The translations under genes were made by a program, and so were the position numbers. 64,000 nt of DNA from Haliea sp. (lineage in GTDB: Bacteria > Pseudomonadota > Gammaproteobacteria > Pseudomonadales > Halieaceae), in NCBI GenBank assembly GCA_024642245.1, contig JAHEBM010000006.1, positions 1 to 64,000 on the forward strand, written 5' to 3'. Numbering within the stretch: position 1 is the first letter of the stretch; each line of letters starts with the position of its first letter. Positions 1 to 9,662 of the stretch are shown one piece after another. The notes beneath the pieces were generated by a model. It searched no databases and was not told the DNA's origin. It saw only the letters and a program-made list of their open reading frames with translations.

Positions 1-222
1 AGGTTGCGGTCCCTTGAACCCATGCTGGGAGACTCGCCGGACTGGAAGGTCGATATGGGTGAGCTCATGCTGCAGACCGGCCAGGCAGCACAGGCGGATG
101 AGCTGTTTGCGGCCGCCTCGGACCAGTTGCAGACACTGCGCCCGACGCCGGCGCGGCAGCAGTTACGCGTCCGGCTGGAGGCCTTGCGCGCCACCTCGCT
201 GGAGAGTGGTCAGGGAACGTAG
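1..222 (+). CDS. C-terminal fragment of an unidentified, possibly TPR-like protein
   Basis: The frame is open from the first base and ends at TAG 220-222, so only the last 73 residues are visible and the true start lies outside the window. The segment is helical in character, with repeated Ala/Leu/Gln-rich stretches (MLQTGQAAQADELFAAASDQ) of the kind found in tetratricopeptide repeats, ending in a short polar tail. No catalytic motif is visible. It runs convergently towards rnfE, whereas nth often lies beyond rnfE in other gammaproteobacteria. The TPR suggestion is weak; the coding call is fairly safe. Confidence 0.5.
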   Translation, partial: RLRSLEPMLGDSPDWKVDMGELMLQTGQAAQADELFAAASDQLQTLRPTPARQQLRVRLEALRATSLESGQGT

Positions 223-229
223 GCCCGGG

Positions 230-252
230 CCGGACACGAACACCTCGTCCGG
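230..252. terminator. Stem-loop between convergent genes, possible terminator
   Basis: CCGGAC (230-235) pairs perfectly with GTCCGG (247-252) across an 11-base loop, in the short gap between the stop at 222 and the rnfE stop at 273. There is no U-tract on either strand, so this may be a weak or Rho-assisted terminator, or simply a structured 3' end. Confidence 0.3.
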
Positions 253-272
253 GCGATCAGGCGGCTGGAGCG

Positions 273-986
273 TTAGGAGATGTGCCCGGTCACCCGCACC
301 CGCTTGGCGCCCTTCACGGGGGCAGCCTTGAGTGCGTCCCGGCGTCGCTTGATCCTGGCGTCGACGAGGTTCTTGCCGGCGATGATCAGGCCGGTAAAAA
401 TAAACGCACCCGGTGGCAGGATCGCCAGCAGGAAATTCGGGTAGTCGTCTATCACCGTGATCTTCCACTGGGCCGCGTCGGGCCCGAACAGCAGGTCCAT
501 GTTGGCAAACAGGGCGCCGGTACCCAGCAGTTCCCTGATCGCGCCTAGAAACACCAGCACCAGGCCGAAGCCCGCCCCCATGACAAAGCCGTCATAGGCG
601 GCCGGTACCACGCCGTTGCGGCTGGCGAAGCCGTCTGCCCGGCCCAGGATCACGCAGTTGGTGGTGATCAGGGGCAGGAAAATGCCGAGTATTTCATACA
701 ACTCGTAGGCGAATGCCTGCATCAGCAGCTCGATGCAGCTCACCGCGGCGGCAATGATCATCACGAAGGCCGGCAGGCGGATCGCATCGGACACAATATT
801 GCGCACCAGTGAGACGGCGGTGTTGGAGCAGACCAGTACCAGGGTGGTGGCGGCGGCCAGGCCGGTGGCATTGACCACGCTGCCCGTGACGGCCAGGAGC
901 GGGCATAACCCCAGCAGCTGGACGATGGCCGGGTTATTTTTCCACAGGCCGTTGAGTGATAGCTCCCTGTAACTGACGTCCGTCAT
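273..986 (-). CDS. rnfE: Rnf electron transport complex subunit E
   Basis: Integral inner-membrane subunit of the Rnf (Rsx) complex, which couples electron transfer between NADH and ferredoxin to ion movement and in E. coli also keeps SoxR reduced. The 237-residue protein is almost entirely hydrophobic, with about six membrane segments and the family signatures [17 protein letters not shown] near residue 18 and [14 protein letters not shown] in the middle. RnfE and RnfA are paralogous, and both carry the LPLITTNC motif here. Its ATG overlaps the rnfG stop by four bases (ATGA), so it is translationally coupled. It is the last gene of the operon. Length and motifs are normal for the family. Confidence 0.96.
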   Translation of the reverse strand: MTDVSYRELSLNGLWKNNPAIVQLLGLCPLLAVTGSVVNATGLAAATTLVLVCSNTAVSLVRNIVSDAIRLPAFVMIIAAAVSCIELLMQAFAYELYEILGIFLPLITTNCVILGRADGFASRNGVVPAAYDGFVMGAGFGLVLVFLGAIRELLGTGALFANMDLLFGPDAAQWKITVIDDYPNFLLAILPPGAFIFTGLIIAGKNLVDARIKRRRDALKAAPVKGAKRVRVTGHIS

Positions 987-1672
987 CGTTCCTCTCCCAC
1001 GCCGGCGGCTTGCGCCGCAGATGCCTCGTTTAATGTCCCAGCGGATGTCTCCACGCCGGAGGTAAACAGGGTTTTTCTGTTCGCATCGGCATACTGCAGT
1101 GCGCGCAGGGTGGCGGCGACCACGGCCCGGGGCGTAATGGTCGCGCCGGTAAACTGGTCAAACACCCCCTTGTCTTTTTTTACCGCCCAGCCTGGCAGGG
1201 CAGGGTTGCCCAGCGAGCGTCCGTTGAAGCCCAGCACCCAGGGAGATTTTTTCAGGTCAACCTTGTCTCCCAGCCCCGGCGTTTCCTTATGGCTGAGAGC
1301 CCGAACCCCGGCGATTGTGCCATCGGCGTTGACGCCCACGATCAGCTCGATGTCGCCGGTGTAGCCATCGGGTGCGACCACCGGGATGATGGCCGTCACC
1401 ACGGCATCGCCCCGCCGTGCGAGATAGATGCGTTTGACCTCGCTGAGATCCAGCCCCTGTGCTTGCGGACCGATCTCGATCACGTCGTCGAGCATGGAGT
1501 TGTCATGGCGTTCCCGGGGCACGATTTCCAGCAGGGCTTTCTCCTCGGCCATGCGTTTCTGTTCGCTGATCCGGTCCCGGGTAAGCAGGTAGGTACCGCT
1601 GATGAGCAGTGTGGTGCACACCGCGAATACCGCCAGAAGCCAGCTGTTGCGAGTGATGGATTCCCTCAGCAT
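983..1672 (-). CDS. rnfG: Rnf electron transport complex subunit G, covalent flavoprotein
   Basis: Membrane-anchored periplasmic flavin subunit of the Rnf complex. One N-terminal membrane helix (about residues 9-28) is followed by an FMN-binding domain. The flavinylation motif [11 protein letters not shown] is present near residue 175; its second Thr is the site of covalent FMN attachment in the family. The ATG at 1672 is preferred: it lies one base after the rnfD stop and gives the usual N-terminus ([11 protein letters not shown]). The longer frame from 1705 would add 11 residues overlapping rnfD. The 3' end overlaps rnfE by four bases. Confidence 0.95.
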   Translation of the reverse strand: MLRESITRNSWLLAVFAVCTTLLISGTYLLTRDRISEQKRMAEEKALLEIVPRERHDNSMLDDVIEIGPQAQGLDLSEVKRIYLARRGDAVVTAIIPVVAPDGYTGDIELIVGVNADGTIAGVRALSHKETPGLGDKVDLKKSPWVLGFNGRSLGNPALPGWAVKKDKGVFDQFTGATITPRAVVAATLRALQYADANRKTLFTSGVETSAGTLNEASAAQAAGVGEER

Positions 1673-1673
1673 G

Positions 1674-2711
1674 TCATTGCTCCGAGCCGTCGCGCCGGCG
1701 GCCATAGGTGCGCGGCTGGGTGTAGTTGTCGATCAACGGTGCGGCGAAATTCATGATCAGCACGGCAAAGGCGACTGCATCGGGGTAGTTACCGCGCACC
1801 CGGATTATGTACACGAGGGCGCCGATCATGGCGCCGTAGACCAGGCGCCCGCGCACCGACACCGCCGAGGTAACCGGGTCCGTGACAATAAAAAAGGCGC
1901 CGAACATGGTCGCACCGCTGAGCAGGTGAAACAGTGGTGAACCGCCGCTGGCGGAGCTGCCCCCATCGTAAAATACCGCCGCGAACAGGCCCAGGCTGGC
2001 GAGCATCGCCAGCGGTGCGTGCCAGCTGAACACGCGCAGGTACAGCAGCCAGGCACCCCCCGCCAGGAAGGCCAGGTTGACCCACTCCCAGCCCAGTCCG
2101 GCCCAACGCCCAAACTGGGGCGTCTGTGCCCACAGGTCCGCCACCAGCAGACTGCTGTTCTGTTTCATAAGGTCGAGCGGCGTCGCCATCGTGACCCCGT
2201 CGTAGGACGACGGCCAGAAGCAGGCCTGCAGCGCCTCCACCAGGCCCGGTGTCTGCCCCAGGCCGCGCGGTGGAGTCCAGGCGGTCATCTGCAGGGGGAA
2301 CGAGATCAGCAGTATCACATAGCCGGCCATGGCCGGGTTGAACGGGTTATAACCCAGCCCCCCATACAGGTGCTTGGCCAGCAGGATCGCACAGGCGATG
2401 CCCACCGCGATCAGCCACCAGGGGGAATACGGTGGCAGGGCAATAGCCAGCAAGGTGGCGGTGACCAGCGCGCTGCAATCCTTGAGGTAGAAGCCGATTG
2501 GGCGCCGCCGCAGTTTCAGGGCAGCGGCCTCACAGACCAGGGCGACGAGGCAGGCCCACAGCAGGTTGACCAGCGTACCGAAGCCAAAAAAGTGGGTGAG
2601 CACGACGATGCCCGGAACCGTGGCCAGCAGGACATTCTGCATGACCCGGGGTGTGCTCATGGGGCCGTGAGCGTGGGGCGAGGTGACGCGCAGCAGGGCC
2701 ATATCAGGCAT
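1674..2711 (-). CDS. rnfD: Rnf electron transport complex subunit D
   Basis: Polytopic membrane subunit with about nine to ten predicted helices and a covalently bound FMN. The 345-residue product carries the SGATMFGAFFIVTDPVTS stretch near residue 260; the Thr in SGAT is the flavin attachment point in RnfD/NqrB proteins. NPFNPAMAGY is also typical. The start at 2711 overlaps the rnfC stop by eight bases. An ATG three codons in (2702) would just avoid the overlap, so either is possible. Central position in rnfABCDGE supports assembly with RnfC and RnfG. Confidence 0.95.
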   Translation of the reverse strand: MPDMALLRVTSPHAHGPMSTPRVMQNVLLATVPGIVVLTHFFGFGTLVNLLWACLVALVCEAAALKLRRRPIGFYLKDCSALVTATLLAIALPPYSPWWLIAVGIACAILLAKHLYGGLGYNPFNPAMAGYVILLISFPLQMTAWTPPRGLGQTPGLVEALQACFWPSSYDGVTMATPLDLMKQNSSLLVADLWAQTPQFGRWAGLGWEWVNLAFLAGGAWLLYLRVFSWHAPLAMLASLGLFAAVFYDGGSSASGGSPLFHLLSGATMFGAFFIVTDPVTSAVSVRGRLVYGAMIGALVYIIRVRGNYPDAVAFAVLIMNFAAPLIDNYTQPRTYGRRRDGSEQ

Positions 2712-4731
2712 CTCCCGGGTTTTTCAGCTGTTCCCTGGCGGCGCTCACTTTTTCCTCCAGCCGGGTTACCGTCATTGCCAGCGCCTCGATGATTTTCTGT
2801 TCATCGCCGTTGGCCTGGCTTGACGCCAGCCTGTCCCGGGTTTTTTCCAGCCTTTGCTCCAGGCCCTGCAGCTGGTTGCGGGCCTTGTCCGCCGGCGCCA
2901 TGGCGGCGTCTGCCTGCCGTGCGGCCATGGCCCTGGCGATCGCCGCCGCTGCCGGGTCGCCCGCGGCATCACCCGCCGTCAGTGCGGGGCCAGCCTGCTG
3001 GAACTCCTGCAGGGCTTTTTCGGCAGCGGCGAGTTTTGCCCGGGTTTTGTCCACGCCGGTCTGCAGGGCCGTCACCAGGTCGCTGCCCTCGGCCTGGGCC
3101 TGTGCGAGTTTGCTGCTGGCGGTTTCCAGTCGCTGGCGAGTGGTGACCACAGCCTTTTCCAGCTTTTCCTGCTCGCTGGCGTCGTGCTGCGCGCCGCCGG
3201 CCTGTTGCGCGGCCTTTTTCGCTTTGGCGCGGTCTATCGCGGCCTGGATCGGGTCCTCGTCTCCGGAGCCCCCTGCGGCCGCAGCCTGTGCGCGTTGTTG
3301 CGCCGCTTGTTTGCGGGCCGCGCGCTTTGCCGTCTTTTCCGCTTCCTCCCGCTCCAGGCGGGCCTGGCGCGCCTCGAAACGCATCCGGGACTGGTCTGAC
3401 CGTTCGTGGTCACGGCGCAGCTGCAGTACCTCGGCTTTTGATGCGCGGTAGTACTGGACCAGGGGAATATTACTGGGACACACCCAGGAGCACGCGCCAC
3501 ACTCTATGCAGTCAAACAGCTGGTGGCTTTCCAGTTTCTCGAATTCCTTGCCCTGTGCAAACCAGAACAATTGCTGTGGCAGCAGGCTTACCGGGCATGC
3601 CTGGGCGCACATGCCGCAGCGTATGCAGGCCTGGGCCGGGGAGGGTGCAGGCAGCTCACCGTGGCCGGGAGCCAGCAGGCAGTTGGTGGTCTTGACGATC
3701 GGCACATTGGCGTCGGGTACGGTAAAGCCCATCATGGGCCCGCCCATGATCAGGCGCCGGTTCTGCTCTGCCCGATACCCGGCACGCGCCAGCAGGTATT
3801 GCATGGGTGTACCCAGCAGTACCGTGAAATTTCCCGGCTCGGCAATCGCCTCACCGGTCACGGTGGTGACGCGCGAGATCAGCGGGCGGCCTTCAACGAT
3901 GGCGTCGTGTATGGCGACCACGCTACCGACATTCTGGCAGATCACGCCGATGTCCAGTGGCAGGCCGCCGCTGGGTACCTGCTTGCCAGTGAGAATCTCG
4001 ATCAGTTGTTTCTCGCCGCCCGAGGGGTATTTGGTGGGGAAAACGACGACCTCGATTTCGGTACCCTGGGCTGCCGCGCGCAGTGCGGCAATCGCCTCCG
4101 GTTTGTTGTCCTCGATGCCGATCAGGGTTTCTCCGGGTGCCAGCAGGTGCTGGAGAATCCTGGCGCCCGCGACAATACGCCCGGGCTGTTCCCGCATGAG
4201 CACGTCGTCGGCGGTGATATACGGCTCGCATTCCGTGCCGTTGATGATCAGCGTGTTCACCTGGCTGCCCGGCCGGGTCGACAGCTTCACCGCGCTGGGA
4301 AACCCTGCGCCGCCCATGCCGGCGATACCGGCGTTGCGTATCCGCGCCAGTAATTCCTCCCGCGCCAGCTGTCGGTAGTCGGCAGCGGTTGTCAGCGGTG
4401 CCCATTCGTCGCGGCCATCGCTGGCGATGACGATACACGGAGCCTGCAGGCCCGATGGGTGGGCAATCTGTCGATCCTCGATCGCGCTAACTGTCCCTGA
4501 AGTGGGCGCATGGACCGGCACGCTGACGAAACCCAGTGGCTCGGCGATCATCTGGCCCTTGAGCACTCGCTGCCCCACCTCGACGATGGGGCTTGCGGGT
4601 GCGCCGATGTGCTGGCCCAGGGGCAGCACCAGCTCCGGTGGAATCCCCGCATCTCTTATCGGTGTTTGCAGGGACTGGTGCTTGTTCTCCTGCGGGTGAA
4701 TACCACCGTGAAAGTCGAAAATTTTTCTCAT
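2704..4731 (-). CDS. rnfC: Rnf electron transport complex subunit C, NADH-binding iron-sulfur protein
   Basis: Peripheral cytoplasmic subunit that binds NADH/FMN and passes electrons through two [4Fe-4S] clusters. At 675 residues it has the N-terminal barrel-sandwich and SLBB-type region, the [13 protein letters not shown] nucleotide-binding glycine loop near residue 140, and two ferredoxin motifs, [12 protein letters not shown] (about 367-378) and [12 protein letters not shown] (about 406-417). From about residue 440 the chain becomes a long Ala/Gln/Lys/Arg-rich segment that should form coiled coil. Such tails vary greatly between RnfC proteins. Four-base overlap (ATGA) with rnfB upstream and eight-base overlap with rnfD downstream. 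Confidence 0.95.
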   Translation of the reverse strand: MRKIFDFHGGIHPQENKHQSLQTPIRDAGIPPELVLPLGQHIGAPASPIVEVGQRVLKGQMIAEPLGFVSVPVHAPTSGTVSAIEDRQIAHPSGLQAPCIVIASDGRDEWAPLTTAADYRQLAREELLARIRNAGIAGMGGAGFPSAVKLSTRPGSQVNTLIINGTECEPYITADDVLMREQPGRIVAGARILQHLLAPGETLIGIEDNKPEAIAALRAAAQGTEIEVVVFPTKYPSGGEKQLIEILTGKQVPSGGLPLDIGVICQNVGSVVAIHDAIVEGRPLISRVTTVTGEAIAEPGNFTVLLGTPMQYLLARAGYRAEQNRRLIMGGPMMGFTVPDANVPIVKTTNCLLAPGHGELPAPSPAQACIRCGMCAQACPVSLLPQQLFWFAQGKEFEKLESHQLFDCIECGACSWVCPSNIPLVQYYRASKAEVLQLRRDHERSDQSRMRFEARQARLEREEAEKTAKRAARKQAAQQRAQAAAAGGSGDEDPIQAAIDRAKAKKAAQQAGGAQHDASEQEKLEKAVVTTRQRLETASSKLAQAQAEGSDLVTALQTGVDKTRAKLAAAEKALQEFQQAGPALTAGDAAGDPAAAAIARAMAARQADAAMAPADKARNQLQGLEQRLEKTRDRLASSQANGDEQKIIEALAMTVTRLEEKVSAAREQLKNPGDA

Positions 4732-5345
4732 GCGGCGCGGTCTTCCGCAGCTTCGGCATCGGTAGCGATGACCTGGGGCTCGCGACTTGCCGGGTCTGGC
4801 AGGGGCCAGTGCCAGGTCTGCAGGCTTTCCCGCTGGGGGATCATGTCGATGCAGTCCACGGGGCAGGGCTCAAGGCACAGGTCGCAGCCGGTGCATTCGC
4901 TGGCGATCACCGTGTGCATCTGCTTTGCTGCTCCCAGGATCGCATCCACCGGGCAGGCCTGGATGCACTTGGTGCAGCCGATGCATTCCGCTTCACGGAT
5001 AAACGCCACCGCTTTCACCTTTTCTTCCCCGTGCTCCTCGTCAAGGGGAATCACTTCCAGATCCAGCAGCGCGGCCAGTGCCTGGATTCCCGCCTCGCCG
5101 CCGGGCGGGCACTTGTTTATCGCCTCGCCATTGGCGACGGCCTCGGCGTAGGGGCGGCAGCCGGGATAGCCGCACTGGCCGCACTGGGTCTGGGGGAGCA
5201 GTGCGTTGATCTGGTCGGCTATCGGGTTGCCCTCGGTCTTGAACTGCACCGCCGCAAAACCCAGTACCGCACCGAAAACCGCGCCCAGGCCCACCAGCGC
5301 GAGCAGGGCGGACAGCAGGGGATACTGGACAATGAATTCAAGCAC
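4728..5345 (-). CDS. rnfB: Rnf electron transport complex subunit B, polyferredoxin
   Basis: Membrane-anchored multi-cluster ferredoxin subunit of Rnf. The 205-residue protein has an N-terminal hydrophobic helix (about 5-30), the [13 protein letters not shown] cluster motif (about residues 54-66), and a two-cluster ferredoxin domain with [12 protein letters not shown] and [12 protein letters not shown]. The start is GTG at 5345, three bases after the rnfA stop. No other start gives the membrane anchor as cleanly. The product is slightly longer than E. coli RsxB, with the extra residues at the C-terminus. Confidence 0.95.
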   Translation of the reverse strand: MLEFIVQYPLLSALLALVGLGAVFGAVLGFAAVQFKTEGNPIADQINALLPQTQCGQCGYPGCRPYAEAVANGEAINKCPPGGEAGIQALAALLDLEVIPLDEEHGEEKVKAVAFIREAECIGCTKCIQACPVDAILGAAKQMHTVIASECTGCDLCLEPCPVDCIDMIPQRESLQTWHWPLPDPASREPQVIATDAEAAEDRAA

Positions 5346-5348
5346 GCG

Positions 5349-5927
5349 TCACACCAGGCCGGCAAAGCCCATGAAGGCCAGCGACATCAGGCCGGCGGTG
5401 ACCATGCCGATAGCGGGTCCCTTGAACGGTTCGGGCACATCGGCCACGTTGAGCCGTTCGCGCATGGCGGCAAACAGGATCAGTACCAGGGAGAACCCGA
5501 CCGCAGCGCCGAAGCCGTAAAACAGCGACTGCAGGAAATTGTGGTCCTTGTTGATATTGAGCAGGGCAACACCCAGCACGGCACAGTTCGTGGTTATCAG
5601 CGGCAGGTAAACACCCAGCAAGCGGTACAGCAGCGGACTGCTCTTGCGCACGACCATCTCGGTAAACTGCACCACGACCGCGATCACCAGGATAAAGGAG
5701 ATGGTTTTGAGGTAAGCCAGTCCCAGGGGCACAAGCAGGAACTGGTATGTGAGGTTGCTGCAGGCCGACGCCAGGGTGAGCACGAAGGTGGTGGCCATGG
5801 ACATGCCCATGGCGGTCTCGAGCTTGTTGGAAACACCCATAAAAGGGCACAGTCCCAGGAACTGTACCAGTACGAAGTTGTTGACCAGGATCGCCCCGAT
5901 CAACAGGATGGAGTAGTCTGCCAGCAT
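5349..5927 (-). CDS. rnfA: Rnf electron transport complex subunit A
   Basis: First gene of the operon. A 192-residue, six-helix inner-membrane protein, paralogous to RnfE, with [18 protein letters not shown] at the N-terminus and [17 protein letters not shown] in the middle. Length is the same as E. coli RsxA within a residue or two. The ATG at 5927 follows a leader of roughly 50 bases that holds a perfect palindrome (5967-5984) at a candidate promoter, so regulation of all six rnf genes would act here. Confidence 0.96.
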   Translation of the reverse strand: MLADYSILLIGAILVNNFVLVQFLGLCPFMGVSNKLETAMGMSMATTFVLTLASACSNLTYQFLLVPLGLAYLKTISFILVIAVVVQFTEMVVRKSSPLLYRLLGVYLPLITTNCAVLGVALLNINKDHNFLQSLFYGFGAAVGFSLVLILFAAMRERLNVADVPEPFKGPAIGMVTAGLMSLAFMGFAGLV

Positions 5928-5966
5928 GGCCGTGCTCTCGTGGCAATCGCCCCCAGGGGGCGGTTG

Positions 5967-6012
5967 AAATACCGCATGGTATTTATATTTTTCTTAAAAA
6001 ACAATCAGTTAA
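5967..6012 (-). promoter_or_regulatory. Candidate rnf operon promoter with palindromic operator
   Basis: On the minus strand a TATAAA -10 (5987-5982) follows TTAACT (6012-6007) at a 19-base spacing, which is long. Overlapping and just downstream of the -10 is an 18-base perfect palindrome, AAATACC-GCAT-GGTATTT (5967-5984), the right place for a repressor operator. The region is strikingly AT-rich for this genome. A second GC-rich palindrome (GCCCCC/GGGGGC around 5950-5961) lies in the leader. The binding protein is unknown. Confidence 0.4.
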
Positions 6013-6042
6013 TAAATCATCCTGGCGGTCTGGCGCGGGCGC

Positions 6043-8064
6043 TCACTTCACCTGCATGCCCGGGAGCGCGCCCTCGTGGGGTTCCAGCAGGAACAGCTCC
6101 TTGCCCCCGGGCCCCGCGGCCAGCACCATGCCCTGGGACACCCCGAAACGCATCTTGCGTGGCGCCAGGTTGGCCACCATCACCGTGAGTTTGCCCACCA
6201 GGTCAGCGGGCTGGTAGGCGGACCGGATGCCGGCAAACACCTGGTACTCGCGGTCTCCCAGGCTGAGGGTCAGGCGCAGCAGCTTGTCGGCGCCCTCCAC
6301 CAGGTCGGCTGCCACGATCCTGGCGATGCGCAGGTCAACCTTGGCAAAATCCTCAAAAGCGATGGTGTCGGTGACTTCTGCGGTGGTGGCCGGGGCCGCA
6401 CTGCTGGCCGGTGCGGTCGCGTCCCTGCTCGCTTCCACCATGGCTTCAACCTTCTTGGGGTCTACCCGGGTCAGCAGCGGCTGGAAGGTCCCGAGGCGAT
6501 GCCCCAGCAGGGGCTGCTGCAGGGCGGTCCAGTCCAGGGAGCACGCCAGGAAAGCTTCTGCTTTTTCCGCCATGGCGGGCAGTACCGGCTTGAGGTAGGT
6601 CATCAGCGCGCGGAACAGGTTGACGCCGACACTGCAGACGGCGTGAACCTCGCTGGCGCGGTCGTCCTGCTTCGCCAGTACCCAGGGCTTTTTCTCATCG
6701 ATGTACTGGTTTGCCCTGTCGGCCATGGCCACCACCTCGCGCATGGCCTTGTTGAACTCCCGTGCCTCAAACAGCTCGGCAATGCCGTCGCCCCGGGCGA
6801 TGAAGTCAGCCACCAGTTCCGGTTCGGCGCATTCTGCCGTCAGCTGGTTATCAAAGCCCCTTGCCAGGAAGCCGGCGCAGCGGCTGGCGATATTGACTAT
6901 CTTGCCCACCACGTCCGAGTTGACCCGCTGTACGAAATCCTCCAGGTTCAGGTCGATATCATCGACCGAACTGCTCAGCTTGGCGGCGAAATAGTAGCGC
7001 AGGTACTCGGCGTCAAGGTGCTCCAGGTAGGTGCCGGCATTGATGAAGGTGCCGCGGCTCTTGGACATCTTGTTGCCGTTAACCGTGAGGAAGCCATGGG
7101 CAAAAATGGCGGTTGGCGTACGCAGCCCCGCCGAATGGAGCATGGCGGGCCAGAACAGGCCGTGGAAATTGATGATGTCCTTGCCGATGAAGTGGTACAG
7201 CTCGGTGTCACCGCCGGGCCGCCAGTAGGTATCAAAGGGGTGGCCTGTGCGCTCGCAGTAATGCTGGAAACTGGCGATGTAGCCGATAGGCGCGTCCAGC
7301 CACACGTAGAAGTATTTGCCCGGTTCGCCGGGAATCTCGAAGCCGAAATAAGGTGCATCCCGGCTGATATCCCATTCCTGCAGGCCTGCCTCGGTCCATT
7401 CGCGCAACTTGTTGGCCACCTGGGGCTGCAGTGTGTCCGAGTCCAGCCACTCTTTCAGCATGGTTTCCAACTCGGGCAACTTGAAGAAGAAATGGGTGGA
7501 TTCTTTTTGTACCGGGGTGGCACCTGAGATCGCCGATACCGGGTTGATCAGGTCCGCCGGGCTGTAAGTGGCACCGCAGGCCTCGCAGTTGTCACCGTAC
7601 TGGTCGGCCGTTTTACACCGCGGGCAAGTACCCTTGATGAAGCGGTCTGCCAGGAACAACTGTTTCTCCGGGTCAAAGGCCTGGGTGATGGCGCGGGAGG
7701 CGATATGATCGTTCGCTTTCAGGCAGCGGTAGATTTCCTCGCACCAGAAACGGTTTTCCTGGGAGTGTGTGGTGTGAAAGTTATCGAAGCCGATCAGGAA
7801 GCCGGCACTGTCGCGCTCATGCTCCAGCCTGATGTTGGCAATCTGTTGTTCGGGGGTGATACCGAGTTTTTCCGCTGTCAGCATGATCGCGGTGCCATGG
7901 GCATCGTCTGCGCAGACATAAAGGCAGTCGTGGCCACGGGATTTCTGGAAACGCACCCAGATATCCGTCTGCACCTGCTCCAGCAGATGACCCAGGTGCA
8001 GCGACCCGTTGGCATAGGGCAGGGCGCTGGTGACCAGGATTTTGCGCGCAGGGTTGGCGGCCAT
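6043..8064 (-). CDS. metG: Methionyl-tRNA synthetase
   Basis: Class I aminoacyl-tRNA synthetase that charges tRNA-Met. The 673-residue protein shows the HIGH-type motif HLGHLLE near residue 22, a zinc knuckle with paired cysteines (CPRC and CEAC, about 146-162), the KMSKSRGTF signature near residue 335, and a C-terminal tRNA-binding (EMAP/Trbp111-like) domain from about residue 570, which is the dimerising long form found in E. coli. It is divergent from mrp, an arrangement common in gammaproteobacteria. The minus-strand -10 candidate TATAGT lies at 8107-8102. Confidence 0.97.
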   Translation of the reverse strand: MAANPARKILVTSALPYANGSLHLGHLLEQVQTDIWVRFQKSRGHDCLYVCADDAHGTAIMLTAEKLGITPEQQIANIRLEHERDSAGFLIGFDNFHTTHSQENRFWCEEIYRCLKANDHIASRAITQAFDPEKQLFLADRFIKGTCPRCKTADQYGDNCEACGATYSPADLINPVSAISGATPVQKESTHFFFKLPELETMLKEWLDSDTLQPQVANKLREWTEAGLQEWDISRDAPYFGFEIPGEPGKYFYVWLDAPIGYIASFQHYCERTGHPFDTYWRPGGDTELYHFIGKDIINFHGLFWPAMLHSAGLRTPTAIFAHGFLTVNGNKMSKSRGTFINAGTYLEHLDAEYLRYYFAAKLSSSVDDIDLNLEDFVQRVNSDVVGKIVNIASRCAGFLARGFDNQLTAECAEPELVADFIARGDGIAELFEAREFNKAMREVVAMADRANQYIDEKKPWVLAKQDDRASEVHAVCSVGVNLFRALMTYLKPVLPAMAEKAEAFLACSLDWTALQQPLLGHRLGTFQPLLTRVDPKKVEAMVEASRDATAPASSAAPATTAEVTDTIAFEDFAKVDLRIARIVAADLVEGADKLLRLTLSLGDREYQVFAGIRSAYQPADLVGKLTVMVANLAPRKMRFGVSQGMVLAAGPGGKELFLLEPHEGALPGMQVK

Positions 8065-8156
8065 GTTCAGTCAGTATCCGTATGCTGGAAAAAGGGGCGC
8101 TACTATAGCGTTTTTACCCGGGCTTTTCATCCGTATGTGGCGCCGTTCAGACGGCG

Positions 8157-8185
8157 TTGTTCAACCGCTGGCATGTCCCTATACT
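8157..8185 (+). promoter_or_regulatory. Sigma-70-type promoter for mrp
   Basis: TTGTTC (8157-8162), a 17-base spacer, then TATACT (8180-8185). This is a near-consensus arrangement about 60 bases before the mrp ATG at 8246. The gap between metG and mrp is 181 bases and must hold promoters for both directions. Confidence 0.6.
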
Positions 8186-8245
8186 AGCGCCCGTGCGCCT
8201 GCACCAGGCGCTGTTTTTTCGCATTCACACCATCGACGGGTATTC

Positions 8246-9061
8246 ATGAACGAAATCAAGCATATTATCGCCGTCGCCTCCGGCAAGGGCGGCGTCGGCA
8301 AATCCACCACGGCGGTGAACATCGCGCTGGCGCTGGCGGCCAGGGGGCTGGAGGTCGGGCTGCTGGACGCCGATATCTACGGCCCCAGCCAGCAACTCAT
8401 GCTGGGAGTGGCTGACGGGGTGCGACCCGAGCAGCAGGACGGCCAGTACCTGATCCCGATCCAGGCCCATGGCCTCAAGACCATGTCGATGGGATACCTG
8501 GTGAACGAGCGAACCCCGATGGTCTGGCGTGGCCCCATGGCGGGGGGTGCGCTGGCGCAAATGCTGGAGCAGACCTTGTGGGGCAAGCTGGACTTCCTGG
8601 TGATCGATATGCCCCCCGGTACCGGCGATATCCAGCTGACCCTGTCGCAGAAGGCCAATGTGGCGGGTGCTGTTATCGTGACAACTCCCCAGGATATCGC
8701 CCTGATGGATGCGCAGAAGGGCATCGAGATGTTCCGCAAGGTGGATATTCCCATTCTCGGGATCGTGGAAAACATGGCCGTGCATATCTGCAGCAACTGC
8801 GGTCACGCGGAGCATATCTTCGGGGCCGAGGGCGGCCGGCGCATCGCCGCTGAATACGGCGTGGCACTGTTGGGGAGTCTGCCCCTGGCCATGTCGATCA
8901 GGGAACAGACCGATTCCGGACGGCCCACCGTGGTCGCGGAACCCGATTCCGCTGTGAGCGCCATCTTCCTTGAAATCGCCGATGCCATCCGGGCAACGCT
9001 GGCGGCCGGCGGCGAAGGCGTGGTGCGCGAATTTCCCGCCATAAACATTTCTGACGATTGA
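8246..9061 (+). CDS. mrp: Mrp/ApbC family iron-sulfur carrier ATPase
   Basis: P-loop ATPase of the Mrp/NBP35 family that binds and transfers [Fe-S] clusters to apoproteins in the cytoplasm. The 271-residue product has the deviant Walker A motif GKGGVGKST (about 12-20), IDMPPGTGD, and the CSNCGH CxxC motif near residue 177 that ligates the bridging cluster in Mrp dimers. It lacks the N-terminal MIP18 (DUF59) domain seen in longer Mrp proteins. ATG 8246 is chosen because the P-loop then sits at the usual distance from the N-terminus; the upstream open frame covers the promoter. Confidence 0.93.
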   Translation: MNEIKHIIAVASGKGGVGKSTTAVNIALALAARGLEVGLLDADIYGPSQQLMLGVADGVRPEQQDGQYLIPIQAHGLKTMSMGYLVNERTPMVWRGPMAGGALAQMLEQTLWGKLDFLVIDMPPGTGDIQLTLSQKANVAGAVIVTTPQDIALMDAQKGIEMFRKVDIPILGIVENMAVHICSNCGHAEHIFGAEGGRRIAAEYGVALLGSLPLAMSIREQTDSGRPTVVAEPDSAVSAIFLEIADAIRATLAAGGEGVVREFPAINISDD

Positions 9062-9075
9062 GGCATAGTAAGCGC

Positions 9076-9642
9076 GTGAGTATCAAATCAGACAAGTGGA
9101 TTCGCCGGATGGCCAGTGAGCACGGCATGATCGAACCCTTTGAGGCCGGGCAGGTGCGCACCGAGGGTGGCAACCGGCTGATTTCCTACGGGACCTCCAG
9201 CTACGGCTACGATGTGCGCTGCTCCCGGGAGTTCAAGGTCTTTACCAATATCAACTCGGCCACGGTAGACCCCAAGCATTTCGACGAGAACAGCTTTGTC
9301 GACGTGGTGGGCGATGTCTGTGTCATTCCACCCAACTCATTCGCGCTCGCCAGCACGGTGGAGTATTTCCGTATACCGCGCAATGTCCTGACCATCTGCC
9401 TGGGAAAATCCACCTATGCGCGCTGTGGCATCATCGTCAACGTGACGCCGCTGGAGCCGGAGTGGGAGGGTCACGTAACCCTCGAGTTTTCCAATACCAC
9501 CACCCTGCCGGCAAAAATTTATGCCAACGAGGGCGTGGCGCAGATGCTGTTTTTCGAGTCGGACGAGGTCTGCGAGGTCAGTTACAAGGACCGGGGCGGC
9601 AAATACCAGGGGCAGACAGGGGTAACCTTGCCCAAGGCCTGA
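9076..9642 (+). CDS. dcd: dCTP deaminase
   Basis: Converts dCTP to dUTP, feeding dTMP synthesis. The 188-residue protein begins [12 protein letters not shown] from a GTG at 9076, exactly like pseudomonad Dcd. It carries the family core [12 protein letters not shown] and the [11 protein letters not shown] stretch (about residues 100-115) that includes the substrate-binding Ser/Arg residues, followed by [15 protein letters not shown] with the catalytic Glu. The GTG lies 14 bases after the mrp stop, so co-transcription is likely. Confidence 0.95.
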   Translation: MSIKSDKWIRRMASEHGMIEPFEAGQVRTEGGNRLISYGTSSYGYDVRCSREFKVFTNINSATVDPKHFDENSFVDVVGDVCVIPPNSFALASTVEYFRIPRNVLTICLGKSTYARCGIIVNVTPLEPEWEGHVTLEFSNTTTLPAKIYANEGVAQMLFFESDEVCEVSYKDRGGKYQGQTGVTLPKA

Positions 9643-9662
9643 GCTTTGCAGGAGCACAGCTG

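Noticed and set aside
5942-5955. 14-mer GGCAATCGCCCCCA, also present in inverted form at 44525-44538
   Set aside because: In a 64-kb GC-rich window several repeated 14-mers are expected by chance, and the two contexts are unrelated.
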